This document shows, in pieces, positions 48,408-57,473 of a stretch of DNA of 64,000 nucleotides (position 1 is its first letter; each line of letters begins with the position of its first letter). Made by a program: the position numbers and the translations under genes. Source of the DNA: Betaproteobacteria bacterium SG8_41 (lineage in GTDB: Bacteria; Pseudomonadota; Gammaproteobacteria; Burkholderiales; SG8-41); the NCBI GenBank assembly GCA_001303585.1, contig LJTT01000011.1:27326-91325 (forward strand). Reading direction: 5' to 3'. Under the pieces are notes generated by a model. The model worked only from the letters and a program-made list of their open reading frames with translations, had not been told where the DNA came from and did not search any database.

Positions 48408-49478
48408 ATGAAATATTTGGAGAAAATACTTGAATCACAGGAGGCCACGGCCCTGCTGATCGCGACAGCGATCTTCATCGCCGTGCTGGCCGCGGTGCTC
48501 ATCGCGCGCTACGTGGGAACAAGGCTGTTCGCATCCCTCTCGCGCAGGACCGGCATCTTGTGGGCCGATGGCGTGGCGGAGATGCTGCGGGCGACGAGTC
48601 TCGTCGTTTTCATTCCAATCGCCGCCCAGGCCGCGTCGCTCTCGCTTTCTATCCCGGCCGGCGCCAGGCGGTTTGCCATCCATTTGGCGATCGCGGCATT
48701 GCTGCTGCAGGTGGCGCTTTGGGGCAATCGCGCGATCAGCTTCTGGCTCAAACGCAAGGTCGTAATTGCGCGCGAGGCCGACCCGGATGGCGCTACGGCC
48801 TTGAGCCTGATTGGATTCGCGGCGCGGGTGGTGCTGTGGACCTTTCTTTTCCTGCTCGCGCTCGACCAGCTCGGGTTCAACATCACTGCGCTGCTAGCTG
48901 GCCTGGGCGTCGGTGGTATCGCGGTCGCCCTTGCGACGCAAAATATCCTGAGCGATCTGTTCGCGTCGCTGTCCATCGTTCTCGACAAGCCGTTCGTTGT
49001 GGGCGACTTCATCGTGATCGACAACCTGCGCGGAAACGTGGAACGCGTGGGCATCAAGACGACGCGTATCCGCAGCCTCGATGGCGAATTGCTGGTGTTT
49101 TCCAACGCCGATCTCCTCAAGAGCCGTATCCAGAACTACCAGCGCATGAAGGAAAGGCGCGTGCTGTTCAATGTCGGGGTGGTATACCAGACGCCGTGCG
49201 AGAAGGTCGAAGGCATCACACAATGGCTGCGCGAGGCGGTAGAGGCGCAGGAGGGCACCCGCTTCGACCGGGCACATTTCAAGGATTACGGCGACTCCGC
49301 GCTGGTGTTCGAGGTGGTCTACTACGTGCTCACGCGCGACTACAACACCTACATGGACGTGCAGCAGGCGATCAACCTGGCGATCTTCGCGCGCTTCGCG
49401 CGGGAGGGCGTCGACTTTGCCTACCCGACGCGAACGCTGTATCTCGCGGGGGGCGCGGTGGCGCAGGCTGCAACTTGA
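48408..49478 (+). CDS. MscS-family mechanosensitive ion channel
   Basis: Inner-membrane channel that releases solutes on hypo-osmotic shock. The 356 residues show four hydrophobic segments (about 13-36, 62-85, 85-108, 128-150). The pore helix LLAGLGVGGIAVALATQNILSDLFASLSIVLDKPFVVGDFI (about 158-200) has the Gly/Ala pattern of MscS TM3. A beta-domain follows with VERVGIKTTRIRSLDGELLVFSNADL, then the alpha/beta C-terminal domain. Its location among trehalose genes fits a release valve for compatible solutes. It sits 22 bases before otsA. Confidence 0.92.
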   Translation: MKYLEKILESQEATALLIATAIFIAVLAAVLIARYVGTRLFASLSRRTGILWADGVAEMLRATSLVVFIPIAAQAASLSLSIPAGARRFAIHLAIAALLLQVALWGNRAISFWLKRKVVIAREADPDGATALSLIGFAARVVLWTFLFLLALDQLGFNITALLAGLGVGGIAVALATQNILSDLFASLSIVLDKPFVVGDFIVIDNLRGNVERVGIKTTRIRSLDGELLVFSNADLLKSRIQNYQRMKERRVLFNVGVVYQTPCEKVEGITQWLREAVEAQEGTRFDRAHFKDYGDSALVFEVVYYVLTRDYNTYMDVQQAINLAIFARFAREGVDFAYPTRTLYLAGGAVAQAAT

Positions 49479-49500
49479 GGCCGATACCGGGGAGGGCAGT

Positions 49501-51000
49501 ATGACCAAGCAGCACGAGCGGTTGATTGTCGTTTCGAACCGGTTGCCCTTTTCCTTTCGGCGCGATGACTCTGGGAAATGGCGGGCCGAGGCAAGCGGCG
49601 GCGGGCTCGTGACAGCGCTGCTGCCGGTACTGCGGCACCGGGGCGGCATCTGGATCGGTTGGCCGGGCACCAGCGAGGATGTGCCGGATATCAGCCCGGA
49701 GCTTCCCGTCGCAGGCGAGGACACCGGGTTTACCCTGCAGGCAGTCAGTCTCACTGCAGAGGAAGTTCGCAATTTCTACGAGGGCTTCTCTAACGAAGTC
49801 ATCTGGCCGCTGTTCCATGACATGCAGCTCCTCTGCAACTTCGATCCCGCCTACTGGCGCACCTACCGCGAGGTGAACCGGAAGTTCGCGCGCGCGGCGC
49901 ACAAGGCGAGCAGGGCTGGCGATTTCATCTGGGTGCACGATTACCATCTGATGAACGTCGCGCTCGAGCTGCGGCGTCTCGGCACGAAGGCGCGCATCGG
50001 GTTTTTTCTGCACATCCCGTTTCCGCCGCCGGATATCTACCTGAAGTTGCCGTGGCGCATGGCGCTGATCGACGCGCTGCTGCAGTTCGACCTCGTGGGT
50101 TTCCAGACGGCGCACGATCGCCGTAATTTCCTGCAGTGCGTGCGAGCGCTGGTGAAGGACGCGGAGATCGACGGGCGGGGCCAGATCGTGCAGGCAAGCG
50201 TGGGCGGGCGGGAAGTGCGCATCGGCAATTTTCCGATCAGCATCGACTACAACGCATTCATGCGGCAGGCCGCGAGCCCCGAGGTCGCAGCGCGCGCTAA
50301 GGAGCTGCACCGCATGCTTCCCAACCGTAACGTCATTCTCGGCATCGACCGGCTCGACTACACCAAGGGAATTCCATTGCGGCTGCAGGCATTTCAGGAT
50401 CTGTTGACACGCTATCCCGACCTTCGGGAGCGTGTCTCGCTCATTCAGGTGGTCGTCCCGAGCCGTGAAGATATCGCGCAATACCGCGATCTGAAGACGG
50501 AGATCGAGCAACTTGTTGGCCGGATCAACGGCACTTTCGTTCAACCCGGCGGATGGGTGCCGGTGTGGTACGTTTACCGCAGCCTGTCGCGGGTTGATCT
50601 GATCGCCTATTATCGGGCCGCCGACATCGGGCTCATCACGCCGCTCAAGGACGGTATGAATCTCGTCGCCAAGGAGTACTGCGCCTGCAGCATCGAGGAA
50701 GACTGCACGCTAATTCTCTCGGAATTTGCGGGGGCAGCCATGCAGCTTGGACGCAGTGCCCTGCTGGTGAATCCCTACGACATCGAGGGCGTCGCCGATG
50801 CCATTCACCGCGCCTTCCACATGGACAAGGCGGAGCGGCAGGCCAGAATGCGCCGGATGCGCCGTTCGATCCGGGAATACGACGTGTTCTGGTGGGTCGA
50901 CTCGTTCCTCCGTGCCGCGATCACCAAGGATCTGCGGGCGTTTCCGTTGCCCGAGAACCACGTCGCCGACGAAAGTGCGGACCACGCCCTTCTTTTCTGA
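49501..51000 (+). CDS. otsA: Trehalose-6-phosphate synthase
   Basis: GT20 retaining glucosyltransferase that joins UDP-glucose and glucose-6-phosphate. The 499 residues show VVSNRLPF with the ASGGGLVTAL loop, WIGWPG, HDYHLMNVALELRR, FFLHIPFPPPDIY, GIDRLDYTKGIPLRLQAF (Arg/Lys for phosphate), PLKDGMNLVAKEYCAC and LILSEFAGAAMQL for UDP-glucose. I chose ATG 49501 with ggggagg upstream; the longer frame overlaps mscS. Its phosphatase otsB is 19 kb upstream on the same strand, enclosing the glucan genes. Confidence 0.96.
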   Translation: MTKQHERLIVVSNRLPFSFRRDDSGKWRAEASGGGLVTALLPVLRHRGGIWIGWPGTSEDVPDISPELPVAGEDTGFTLQAVSLTAEEVRNFYEGFSNEVIWPLFHDMQLLCNFDPAYWRTYREVNRKFARAAHKASRAGDFIWVHDYHLMNVALELRRLGTKARIGFFLHIPFPPPDIYLKLPWRMALIDALLQFDLVGFQTAHDRRNFLQCVRALVKDAEIDGRGQIVQASVGGREVRIGNFPISIDYNAFMRQAASPEVAARAKELHRMLPNRNVILGIDRLDYTKGIPLRLQAFQDLLTRYPDLRERVSLIQVVVPSREDIAQYRDLKTEIEQLVGRINGTFVQPGGWVPVWYVYRSLSRVDLIAYYRAADIGLITPLKDGMNLVAKEYCACSIEEDCTLILSEFAGAAMQLGRSALLVNPYDIEGVADAIHRAFHMDKAERQARMRRMRRSIREYDVFWWVDSFLRAAITKDLRAFPLPENHVADESADHALLF

Positions 51001-51157
51001 CTTGCTCGCGTTCCCCCGAAGGCAACGGGCTGCATGTCGCCGGGGCGCGGACGTTCGAATAAAATAGTCGACAGGGCGCGAGTCCCGGTCGGCTCGCGAG
51101 CCCGCCTTAAACTGGCAGCGCTGGAGGAAGAACGGATCGACAACGAGGCCGCCAGTC

Positions 51158-52369
51158 ATGCCCAGCTTCCTGCCGCAATACCCTTTAGAGCCGAATCCGC
51201 TCCTGTTGTTCGGCTTCCTGCTGCTTGCCGGAGTCATCGGTGGCGAAGTGGTCCAGCGCGTGCTCGCGGTGCCGCGAATCGTGGGCTATGTCGTGATCGG
51301 GCTGCTGCTCGGCGCGGGCGGACTCAACGTTCTCGACGCGCGTCTCACGCGGGAGGCATGGATCTTTGTCGAATTGGCGCTCGGGTTGCTTCTCTTCGAG
51401 CTCGGCCGTCGGCTCGACTTCACCTGGTTGAAGCGCGATGCCTGGCTCGCGGCGACGGGCGTGCTCGAGAGTGCGCTGACGTTCTGGCTCCTCTTCTTCG
51501 TCCTGACGCTGTTCGACGTGAGCCCGCTCTATGCAGCTGTGGCGAGCGCCATCGGTATCGCGACTTCGCCGGCGGTCGTGATGGTGGTGGCGCAGGAATT
51601 GAGGGCAGAGGGGCAGGTGACCGAGCGCGCGCTCAACCTGACCGCCATGAACAGCGTGATCTCCTTCGTCGTGGTGACGATGTTGCTGGCAGGAGTCCAC
51701 CATGAATACCGCGCGGATTGGGGGACGGTGGTGCTTCACCCGCTATACTTGCTGCTTGGCTCGGCGCTTCTTGGCCTCCTCGCGAGCGTTCTGGTGGTCG
51801 GATTTGCCCGTTGGCTCGGGAAAAGCGGGCGCGAGCATTTCGTAATGACGCTTTCCATGATCGTGGTGACCATCGGCGCTGCGCGCCTGTTCGAGCTGTC
51901 CGTGGTGCTCGCCCTGCTTTCCTTTGGTGTGCTCTCCAGAAACCTCGACCGTCGCCACGACCTGATGCCGTTCGATCCCGGCCGCCTCGGGCAGATGTTC
52001 GTCGTCGTCCTGTTTGTGGTCAGCGGGGCGAGCCTGAGAGTGGAGGACCTGGTCGCCGGCGGCACGCTCGCAGTGGTCTTCGTGCTGACGCGCTTCGTGG
52101 CCAAGTCGCTGGGGGTAATGAGCTTCACGCGCTTCAGCGGGGTGCGACCGGGCACGGCCGGTATGCTGTGTCTCGCGTTGACGCCCATGTCAGCGCTGGC
52201 GATATCGATGGTGCGCGGCACTACCGAGCTCTACCCCGAATTCGGCACGAAGCTCGGGGCGATCGTGCTCTCGGCGGTGCTGATACTGGAGCTGCTCGGC
52301 CCAATCGCCGTAGACTTTGCCTTGCGCCGAGCTGGCGAGGCGGTTGCGGGACAGAAGCCCTCGGTGTGA
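51158..52369 (+). CDS. CPA2-family cation:proton antiporter (Kef-type membrane domain only)
   Basis: The 403 residues are almost wholly hydrophobic, with about 12 predicted helices. VPRIVGYVVIGLLLGAGGLNVL, FVELALGLLLFELGRRLDFTWLKRDAW and SAIGIATSPAVVMVVAQELRAEGQVTERALNLTAMNS are hallmarks of the Na/K:H exchanger domain. There is no C-terminal RCK/TrkA-N domain, unlike KefB or KefC. It probably exports K+ or Na+ against protons. Its neighbours are otsA and a gamma-glutamyl ligase-like gene. Confidence 0.88.
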   Translation: MPSFLPQYPLEPNPLLLFGFLLLAGVIGGEVVQRVLAVPRIVGYVVIGLLLGAGGLNVLDARLTREAWIFVELALGLLLFELGRRLDFTWLKRDAWLAATGVLESALTFWLLFFVLTLFDVSPLYAAVASAIGIATSPAVVMVVAQELRAEGQVTERALNLTAMNSVISFVVVTMLLAGVHHEYRADWGTVVLHPLYLLLGSALLGLLASVLVVGFARWLGKSGREHFVMTLSMIVVTIGAARLFELSVVLALLSFGVLSRNLDRRHDLMPFDPGRLGQMFVVVLFVVSGASLRVEDLVAGGTLAVVFVLTRFVAKSLGVMSFTRFSGVRPGTAGMLCLALTPMSALAISMVRGTTELYPEFGTKLGAIVLSAVLILELLGPIAVDFALRRAGEAVAGQKPSV

Positions 52370-52436
52370 GCGACTCGAGACGGCGGCCGCGGCGCGCAAT
52401 TGACCAGGACAAGACAACAGTCCTTGAGATGACACA

Positions 52437-53576
52437 ATGAGCTCCTCCGAGCTGGAATTCAGTTCTTCCGCCGGCGCCACCATGGGCGTCGAGCTCGAGC
52501 TGCAGCTGCTCAACTCGCGAGACTACAATCTCGCGCGCGATGCAGCCGATCTGCTCGGCTTGCTCGGAAAGACGGGGCATCCGGGCGCGGTCAAGCCTGA
52601 GATCACCGAGAGCATGGTGGAGCTCAACTCCTCCGTCCATACGTCGCACGAATCCCTGGTGCGGGAACTGCAGGTGCTTCGCGACGCGGTGGCCGATGCG
52701 GCAGAGCAGCTGAACCTGCGCATCTCGGGAGGCGGATCGCATGCCTTTCATGACTGGAGTGATCGCCGCATCTTCCCGACCGAGCGCTTCCAGCAGCTGC
52801 TCAAGGTATACGGTTACCTCGCCAAGCAGTTCACGATTTTCGGCCAGCACGTGCATGTCGGCTGTCCCGATGGTGACGCCGCGATCTACCTCACGCACAT
52901 GTTCTCGCGCTACGTGCCGCATTTCATCGCGCTTTCTGCGTCCTCGCCGTTTCAGCAGGGGTCCGACACGTCTTATCAGTCCTCGCGTTTGAACACCGTG
53001 AGCGCTTTTCCTCTCTCGGGGCAGATTCCGTTTGTGCAGACATGGCGTGAGTTCACCGATTATTTCGAGCGCATGCGCAGCCTCGGCATTGTGGAGAGCA
53101 TGAAGGATTTTTACTGGGACATCCGGCCCAAGCCGGAATATGGCACGGTGGAGGTCCGCGTGTTCGACACCCCGCTCACGGTCGAGCGTGCCGCGCTTCT
53201 CGGCGCCTACGTGCAGACGCTCGCGCGCTACATGCTCACCGAGCGTCCGCGCACGCCGTCGCGGGACGTCTACGAGTTCTACCGGTATAACCGCTTCCAG
53301 GCGTGCCGCTACGGGCTGGAGGGCAGCCTCATCGACGCCTACACTGAGAGGCGTCTGAGCCTGCAGGAAGATATCCTTGCGACGTTGCAGATCATCGCGC
53401 CGCACGCTACAGCGATCGGCGCCGAGGCCGCGCTCCAGGAGCTTGCCGCGGGCGTCGAGGAAGGGTACAGCGACGCTGGCTGGCTGCGGCAGGTCTATGG
53501 CGAACGCAAGTCGTTCAACGACGTTGCCCGCCTGCAAAGCGAGCTGTGGATGGGGAGAACGAAAGTCCATGCGTAG
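52437..53576 (+). CDS. ybdK: YbdK-type carboxylate-amine ligase (glutamate-cysteine ligase 2 family)
   Basis: ATP-dependent ligase related to gamma-glutamylcysteine synthetase; E. coli YbdK has weak such activity and its natural substrate is not settled. The 379 residues include TMGVELELQLLNSRDYNLA (metal-binding acidic cluster), ITESMVELNSSVH, ISGGGSHAFHDW, GQHVHVGCPDGD, and the C-terminal RPKPEYGTVEVRVFDTPLTVERAALLGAYVQ. A peptidase C26 gene follows after 34 bases and a Kef-type antiporter precedes it, so the product may be a gamma-glutamyl compound linked to ion control. Confidence 0.9.
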   Translation: MSSSELEFSSSAGATMGVELELQLLNSRDYNLARDAADLLGLLGKTGHPGAVKPEITESMVELNSSVHTSHESLVRELQVLRDAVADAAEQLNLRISGGGSHAFHDWSDRRIFPTERFQQLLKVYGYLAKQFTIFGQHVHVGCPDGDAAIYLTHMFSRYVPHFIALSASSPFQQGSDTSYQSSRLNTVSAFPLSGQIPFVQTWREFTDYFERMRSLGIVESMKDFYWDIRPKPEYGTVEVRVFDTPLTVERAALLGAYVQTLARYMLTERPRTPSRDVYEFYRYNRFQACRYGLEGSLIDAYTERRLSLQEDILATLQIIAPHATAIGAEAALQELAAGVEEGYSDAGWLRQVYGERKSFNDVARLQSELWMGRTKVHA

Positions 53577-53610
53577 CCGGCGCATCCGGCGAGTTCGTGC
53601 AGTCTGAAAC

Positions 53611-54417
53611 ATGACGAGTCCGCTGAAAATTGGTTTGTCGCCGCGTTTTCTTCACCGGGTACCGCGCGAGTTGGGATTCAAGGGCAAGACCCTGCAATAT
53701 CTAGAGCAGTCGGTTGCGCATTGGCTGATGACGTTCGATGCGCTGGTGTTCATGCTGCCCTCGATCGAGGGCGGGGGCCTGCTGCGGCGCGGCAACATTC
53801 GCCCCGAAGATTACGTCTCCGAGCTTGACGGGCTCGTTCTGCAGGGCGGCGCGGACGTGAGCCCGCTGACCTATGGTGAGACGCCGCTCAGGACCGAGTG
53901 GACTGGAGACCGCGTGCGCGATCTCTACGAGATTGATCTGCTTCAGGAATTCATCTCGTGCGGCAAGCCGGTGCTCGGCATCTGCCGCGGCCTTCAGTTG
54001 ATCAACGTGGCGCTCGGCGGGACGCTCTACCAGGACATTACGCTGCAGCATGGCGGCGCCTATGAGCATCACGATCCGGACGCTTTCGACCAGCATTTTC
54101 ACGAGATCGCGTTCGTCCCGGGATCCGGACTCGCCCGGCTCTATCCGGCCGCCGAGGCGACCCGAGTGAACAGCATCCACCATCAGGCTGTCAAAGTGCT
54201 TGGTAGCGATCTCAAGGTGGAGGCGCTGTCGGTGCCGGACAAAATGGTCGAGGCGGTGCGCTGGCAGGGCGCAAGCTACGTGGTGGGCGTTCAATGGCAC
54301 CCGGAATTCCACGATCCCGGCGATCCTCGACTCCTGGACGGATCTCCGCTATTGAAGGAATTCCTGGCCGAGGCGAGGCGGGTCAAGAAGGCCGCTGTCG
54401 AAACGGCTAGGGCGTGA
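53611..54417 (+). CDS. Class I glutamine amidotransferase-like hydrolase (peptidase C26)
   Basis: The 268 residues resemble gamma-glutamyl-GABA hydrolase (PuuD). The nucleophile is the Cys of VLGICRGLQLINVALGGTLYQD, and the catalytic His-Glu are in VVGVQWHPEFHDP. NSIHHQAVKVLG and GLVLQGGADVSPLTYGE are also family marks. It would cleave gamma-glutamyl amide bonds. Its adjacency to a gamma-glutamyl ligase (YbdK) suggests a make-and-break pair. The start ATG 53611 has a poor Shine-Dalgarno. Confidence 0.88.
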   Translation: MTSPLKIGLSPRFLHRVPRELGFKGKTLQYLEQSVAHWLMTFDALVFMLPSIEGGGLLRRGNIRPEDYVSELDGLVLQGGADVSPLTYGETPLRTEWTGDRVRDLYEIDLLQEFISCGKPVLGICRGLQLINVALGGTLYQDITLQHGGAYEHHDPDAFDQHFHEIAFVPGSGLARLYPAAEATRVNSIHHQAVKVLGSDLKVEALSVPDKMVEAVRWQGASYVVGVQWHPEFHDPGDPRLLDGSPLLKEFLAEARRVKKAAVETARA

Positions 54418-54441
54418 CGTGAGAATGGGGAGGAAGAGCTG

Positions 54442-55839
54442 TTGATTTCACACAATGTTTGGCGCTGGGTGCGCGGTATCCTGGTGGCGTTCTGTGCTCT
54501 GTGGCCGGCGCTTTCATGCAGCGCGGCTGCGCGGCCCGTGATGTTGTTGACCCTCGAGGGTGCCGTGAGCCCGGCGACGGCGGACTACGCGGTGCGCGGC
54601 ATCCGCCAGGCAGCCGGCAAGGGCGCGGTGCTCGTCATCCTGCAGGTCGACACGCCGGGCGGGCTCGACACCTCGATGCGCAGCGTGATCAAGGAGATCC
54701 TCGCCTCTCCGGTCCCTGTGGCGGTATTCGTCGGGCCGAGCGGTGCGCGCGCTGCCAGCGCGGGAACGTACATCTTGTATGCAAGCCACGTAGCCGCGAT
54801 GGCGCCGGGAACGAATCTCGGCGCGGCGACGCCGGTGCCGATCGGGATCGGCCAGCCGGGCAAGCAGCCGACTGGAAAGGAAAAGGATGACGCCAAGAAG
54901 GACAAGGCGAAAGGGGACGAGGCGCCTGAAAGCACGATGTCGCGCAAGCAGGTGCATGATGCGGCGGCCTACATGCGCAGTCTTGCACAGCTGCGCGGGC
55001 GCAATGCGGAGTGGGGCGAGCGCGCGGTGCGGGAAGCGGTGAGCCTTTCCGCGGAGGACGCGTTGAAGATGCGCGTGATCGACCTTCTGGCACGGGACGT
55101 GAAGGACCTCCTCGTACAGCTCGACGGGCGCAAGGTTACGGTGCAGGGCGTCGAGCGGGCGCTCGAGACGAAGGACGTCCAGGTGCTCGAGCTGGAGCCG
55201 GACTGGCGCAGCCGGTTGCTGGCGGTGATCGCGAATCCCAGCGTGGCGCTGATCCTCATGATGCTTGGCGTCTACGGGCTCATATTCGAGATGATGAATC
55301 CCGGCTTCGTCCTGCCGGGTGTCATCGGCGGGATTTGCCTGCTGCTCGCGCTCTACGCGTTCCAGTTGCTGCCGATCAATTACGCGGGGCTGGGGCTTAT
55401 CCTGCTGGGGATGGCATTTATCGTGGCGGAGGCCTTCGTGCCGAGCTTTGGTGCACTCGGCATCGGCGGTGTGATCGCGCTTGCGATCGGGGCGGTCATC
55501 CTGATCGATCCGGCGGCAGGGGCCGAGTACACCGTCCCGCTGCCGCTGGTGGCCGCGGTGTCGGCTCTCGGCGGGGGGGTCGTGTTCTTCACGGTCCTGT
55601 TCGCTTTGAAGGCGCGCAATCGGCCGGTCGTGAGTGGCCAGGAGCAGATGATCGGCAGCCTCGGTGAGGTGCTCGAAGATCTGGAAACGGAAGGATGGGC
55701 GCGGGTCGAGAGTGAGCGCTGGCGGATCGTAAGCACGCGCCCGCTCCGTCGCGGCCAGAAGGTCAGGGTAACGGGCGTCACGGGCCTCACGCTACGCGTC
55801 GAGGCGGAAGCGGACGATAACAGCGGGAGGCAAGCATGA
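54442..55839 (+). CDS. NfeD-type membrane-bound serine protease (ClpP class)
   Basis: The 465 residues comprise a signal peptide (1-29), a ClpP-like protease domain (about 32-215), four to five membrane helices (about 255-395) and a C-terminal OB-fold (NfeD soluble domain, about 405-460). The catalytic dyad fits the family: S106 in [10 protein letters not shown] and K169 in [23 protein letters not shown] Lys/Asp-rich stretch (140-163) interrupts the protease domain. The start is TTG 54442 with ggaggaag upstream. It overlaps the stomatin-like gene by four bases (ATGA), and the pair is a conserved partnership in which NfeD cleaves stomatin. Confidence 0.92.
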   Translation: MISHNVWRWVRGILVAFCALWPALSCSAAARPVMLLTLEGAVSPATADYAVRGIRQAAGKGAVLVILQVDTPGGLDTSMRSVIKEILASPVPVAVFVGPSGARAASAGTYILYASHVAAMAPGTNLGAATPVPIGIGQPGKQPTGKEKDDAKKDKAKGDEAPESTMSRKQVHDAAAYMRSLAQLRGRNAEWGERAVREAVSLSAEDALKMRVIDLLARDVKDLLVQLDGRKVTVQGVERALETKDVQVLELEPDWRSRLLAVIANPSVALILMMLGVYGLIFEMMNPGFVLPGVIGGICLLLALYAFQLLPINYAGLGLILLGMAFIVAEAFVPSFGALGIGGVIALAIGAVILIDPAAGAEYTVPLPLVAAVSALGGGVVFFTVLFALKARNRPVVSGQEQMIGSLGEVLEDLETEGWARVESERWRIVSTRPLRRGQKVRVTGVTGLTLRVEAEADDNSGRQA

Positions 55840-56606
55840 TCTGGGATCTGGGCATTACCGGTTTTGTAGCACTGGCGATCGTCATTCTGGCGGTCTCGTC
55901 GCTGCGCATCCTGCGCGAATATGAGCGCGGCGTGATCTTTCTGCTTGGGCGGTTCTGGAAGGTAAAGGGCCCCGGGCTCATCATTGTGATACCGGGCATC
56001 CAGCAGATGGTGCGCGTCGACCTGCGCACGATTGTCATGGACGTTCCAAGCCAGGACGTGATCTCGCGCGACAACGTATCTGTGAAAGTGAATGCGGTGA
56101 TCTATTTCCGGGTCCTCGACCCGCAGCGGGCGATCATTCAGGTGATGAACTTTCTCGAGGCGACGAGCCAGCTCGCGCAGACGACCCTGCGCGCGGTGCT
56201 GGGCAAGCACGAGCTCGACGACATGCTGGCCGAGCGCGAGAAGCTGAATGCGGACATCCAGCAGGTGCTGGATACGCAGACGGATGCCTGGGGTATCAAG
56301 GTTTCGAACGTCGAGATCAAGCATGTCGATATCGACGAGTCGATGGTGCGGGCGATCGCGCAGCAAGCCGAGGCGGAGCGCGCGCGGCGCGCCAAGGTCA
56401 TCCATGCCGAGGGCGAGTTTCAGGCGGCGCAGAAGCTGCTGCAGGCGGCGCAGTTGCTCGCGGAACAGCCCCAGGCCATGCAGTTGCGTTACCTGCAGAC
56501 GCTCGGCAGCATTGCCGGCGACAAGAGCTCGACCATTGTTTTCCCGGTTCCGATGGATCTTCTCTCGTCGTTCGTGAATCTGCCCGGCGGACGGCGCAGC
56601 GACTGA
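55836..56606 (+). CDS. Stomatin-like SPFH/band-7 protein (slipin)
   Basis: The 256-residue membrane-anchored protein has one N-terminal helix (about 6-24) and an SPFH domain: [40 protein letters not shown], then [11 protein letters not shown] and [21 protein letters not shown]. An Ala/Glu-rich coiled coil (about 175-215) and the hydrophobic C-terminus [14 protein letters not shown] follow; the latter is the type cut by NfeD in archaea. It oligomerises in membrane microdomains. Translation is coupled to the upstream NfeD gene. Confidence 0.94.
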   Translation: MIWDLGITGFVALAIVILAVSSLRILREYERGVIFLLGRFWKVKGPGLIIVIPGIQQMVRVDLRTIVMDVPSQDVISRDNVSVKVNAVIYFRVLDPQRAIIQVMNFLEATSQLAQTTLRAVLGKHELDDMLAEREKLNADIQQVLDTQTDAWGIKVSNVEIKHVDIDESMVRAIAQQAEAERARRAKVIHAEGEFQAAQKLLQAAQLLAEQPQAMQLRYLQTLGSIAGDKSSTIVFPVPMDLLSSFVNLPGGRRSD

Positions 56607-56625
56607 CGCGCGGGTCGCTGCGTTG

Positions 56626-56651
56626 AAGGGCCGCGCCCAGGCGCGGCCCTT
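56626..56651. terminator. Bidirectional GC-rich hairpin between the stomatin-like gene and marC
   Basis: aagggccgcgcc (56626-56637) and its inverted copy (56640-56651) form a 12-base arm pair with AA at one end and TT at the other. It lies between two convergent genes and overlaps the marC stop codon. There is no long T-run, so it may be a two-way terminator of moderate strength. Confidence 0.6.
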
Positions 56652-57282
56652 ACTTCCACATCGGGGCCGTGTTCTGCAGCCACGAACCCAGCCCTTCGAA
56701 AAGCATCTCCACCGCGATGGTGCCGATCAGCAGCGCAGACAAGCGGCCGACGATCTCCATGTAGCGGTCGATTATTCGCGCATTCCGCTCCTTCACGTAA
56801 TCATGTGCAATCTTGATGGCGGTCACCAGCGCGGCGGTCAGAGCCAGCGTGAGGAAAATGACCACTATGGCATTCGCCACCGGGAGACGGGCGCCGATGA
56901 CGACGCTTGCGCTCACGGTGCCCGGTCCAATCATGAAGGGCATGGCGATTGATCCGGCAATGTGCTCCGGCTGACCGCGAATAGTGCGCATCGCATCTGC
57001 GCCCGAGAACACGAAGCGCACGCCGATCAGCAGGAAGACGATACCCCCGAACACCTGAAATGACGCGAACCGGACCTGAAGATACTGGCTGAAGATCGCG
57101 TCTCCGCCCACGGCAAATCCTACGAAGACAATGGCGCTGATCAGCGCGCCGCGGGTGAGCACGCTCAGGAACACTTTCGTCCCGAGGTCGGTGATGAGAT
57201 CGATCAGATAGATGCTCATCAGGAAGGGGTTGAGCAGGGCGAAAAGAAGCAGGAAGGAGGCCAGGTGGGAGTCGAGGGTCAT
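56650..57282 (-). CDS. MarC-family integral membrane protein
   Basis: The 210 residues contain six predicted helices with the family pattern: LLLFALLNPFLMSIYL (N-terminal, usually NPFG/NP), FQVFGGIVFLLIGVRFV, IAGSIAMPFMIGPGTVSASVVIGAR (the PLxxGPGA/T region), and ILDRYMEIVGRLSALLIGTIAVEML-like ending. Despite the name, MarC is not a proven drug transporter and its function is unknown. It is divergent from ectR with 191 bases between, so it may share the stress promoter region. Confidence 0.88.
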   Translation of the reverse strand: MTLDSHLASFLLLFALLNPFLMSIYLIDLITDLGTKVFLSVLTRGALISAIVFVGFAVGGDAIFSQYLQVRFASFQVFGGIVFLLIGVRFVFSGADAMRTIRGQPEHIAGSIAMPFMIGPGTVSASVVIGARLPVANAIVVIFLTLALTAALVTAIKIAHDYVKERNARIIDRYMEIVGRLSALLIGTIAVEMLFEGLGSWLQNTAPMWK

Positions 57283-57328
57283 GGGGCGAAGGTCTTCAAG
57301 ACGAGGAAAGGCGCTGTGATCGTTGTTA

Positions 57329-57389
57329 ATTATACAATTGATTTATTGGGGTTTTATGGTTTGACACCACTGCCCTGATTCGTTACAAT
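57329..57389. promoter_or_regulatory. Divergent promoter region: strong sigma70 promoter for ectR, possible marC -10
   Basis: TTGACA (57361-57366) and TACAAT (57384-57389) with an ideal 17-base spacer face ectR. On the minus strand a perfect TATAAT (57334-57329) faces marC. Between them lies an A/T-rich stretch with the palindrome caattg (attatacaattgatttatt), a plausible site for the MarR-type regulator encoded just downstream. Confidence 0.65.
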
Positions 57390-57473
57390 ACGCATCGTTT
57401 GAGTTGAAATGATTTGAGCAGATAGTTATTATTTATCCAAGGGTTCTGAGGTTTCCGAGGAGGAAAAAAACGA

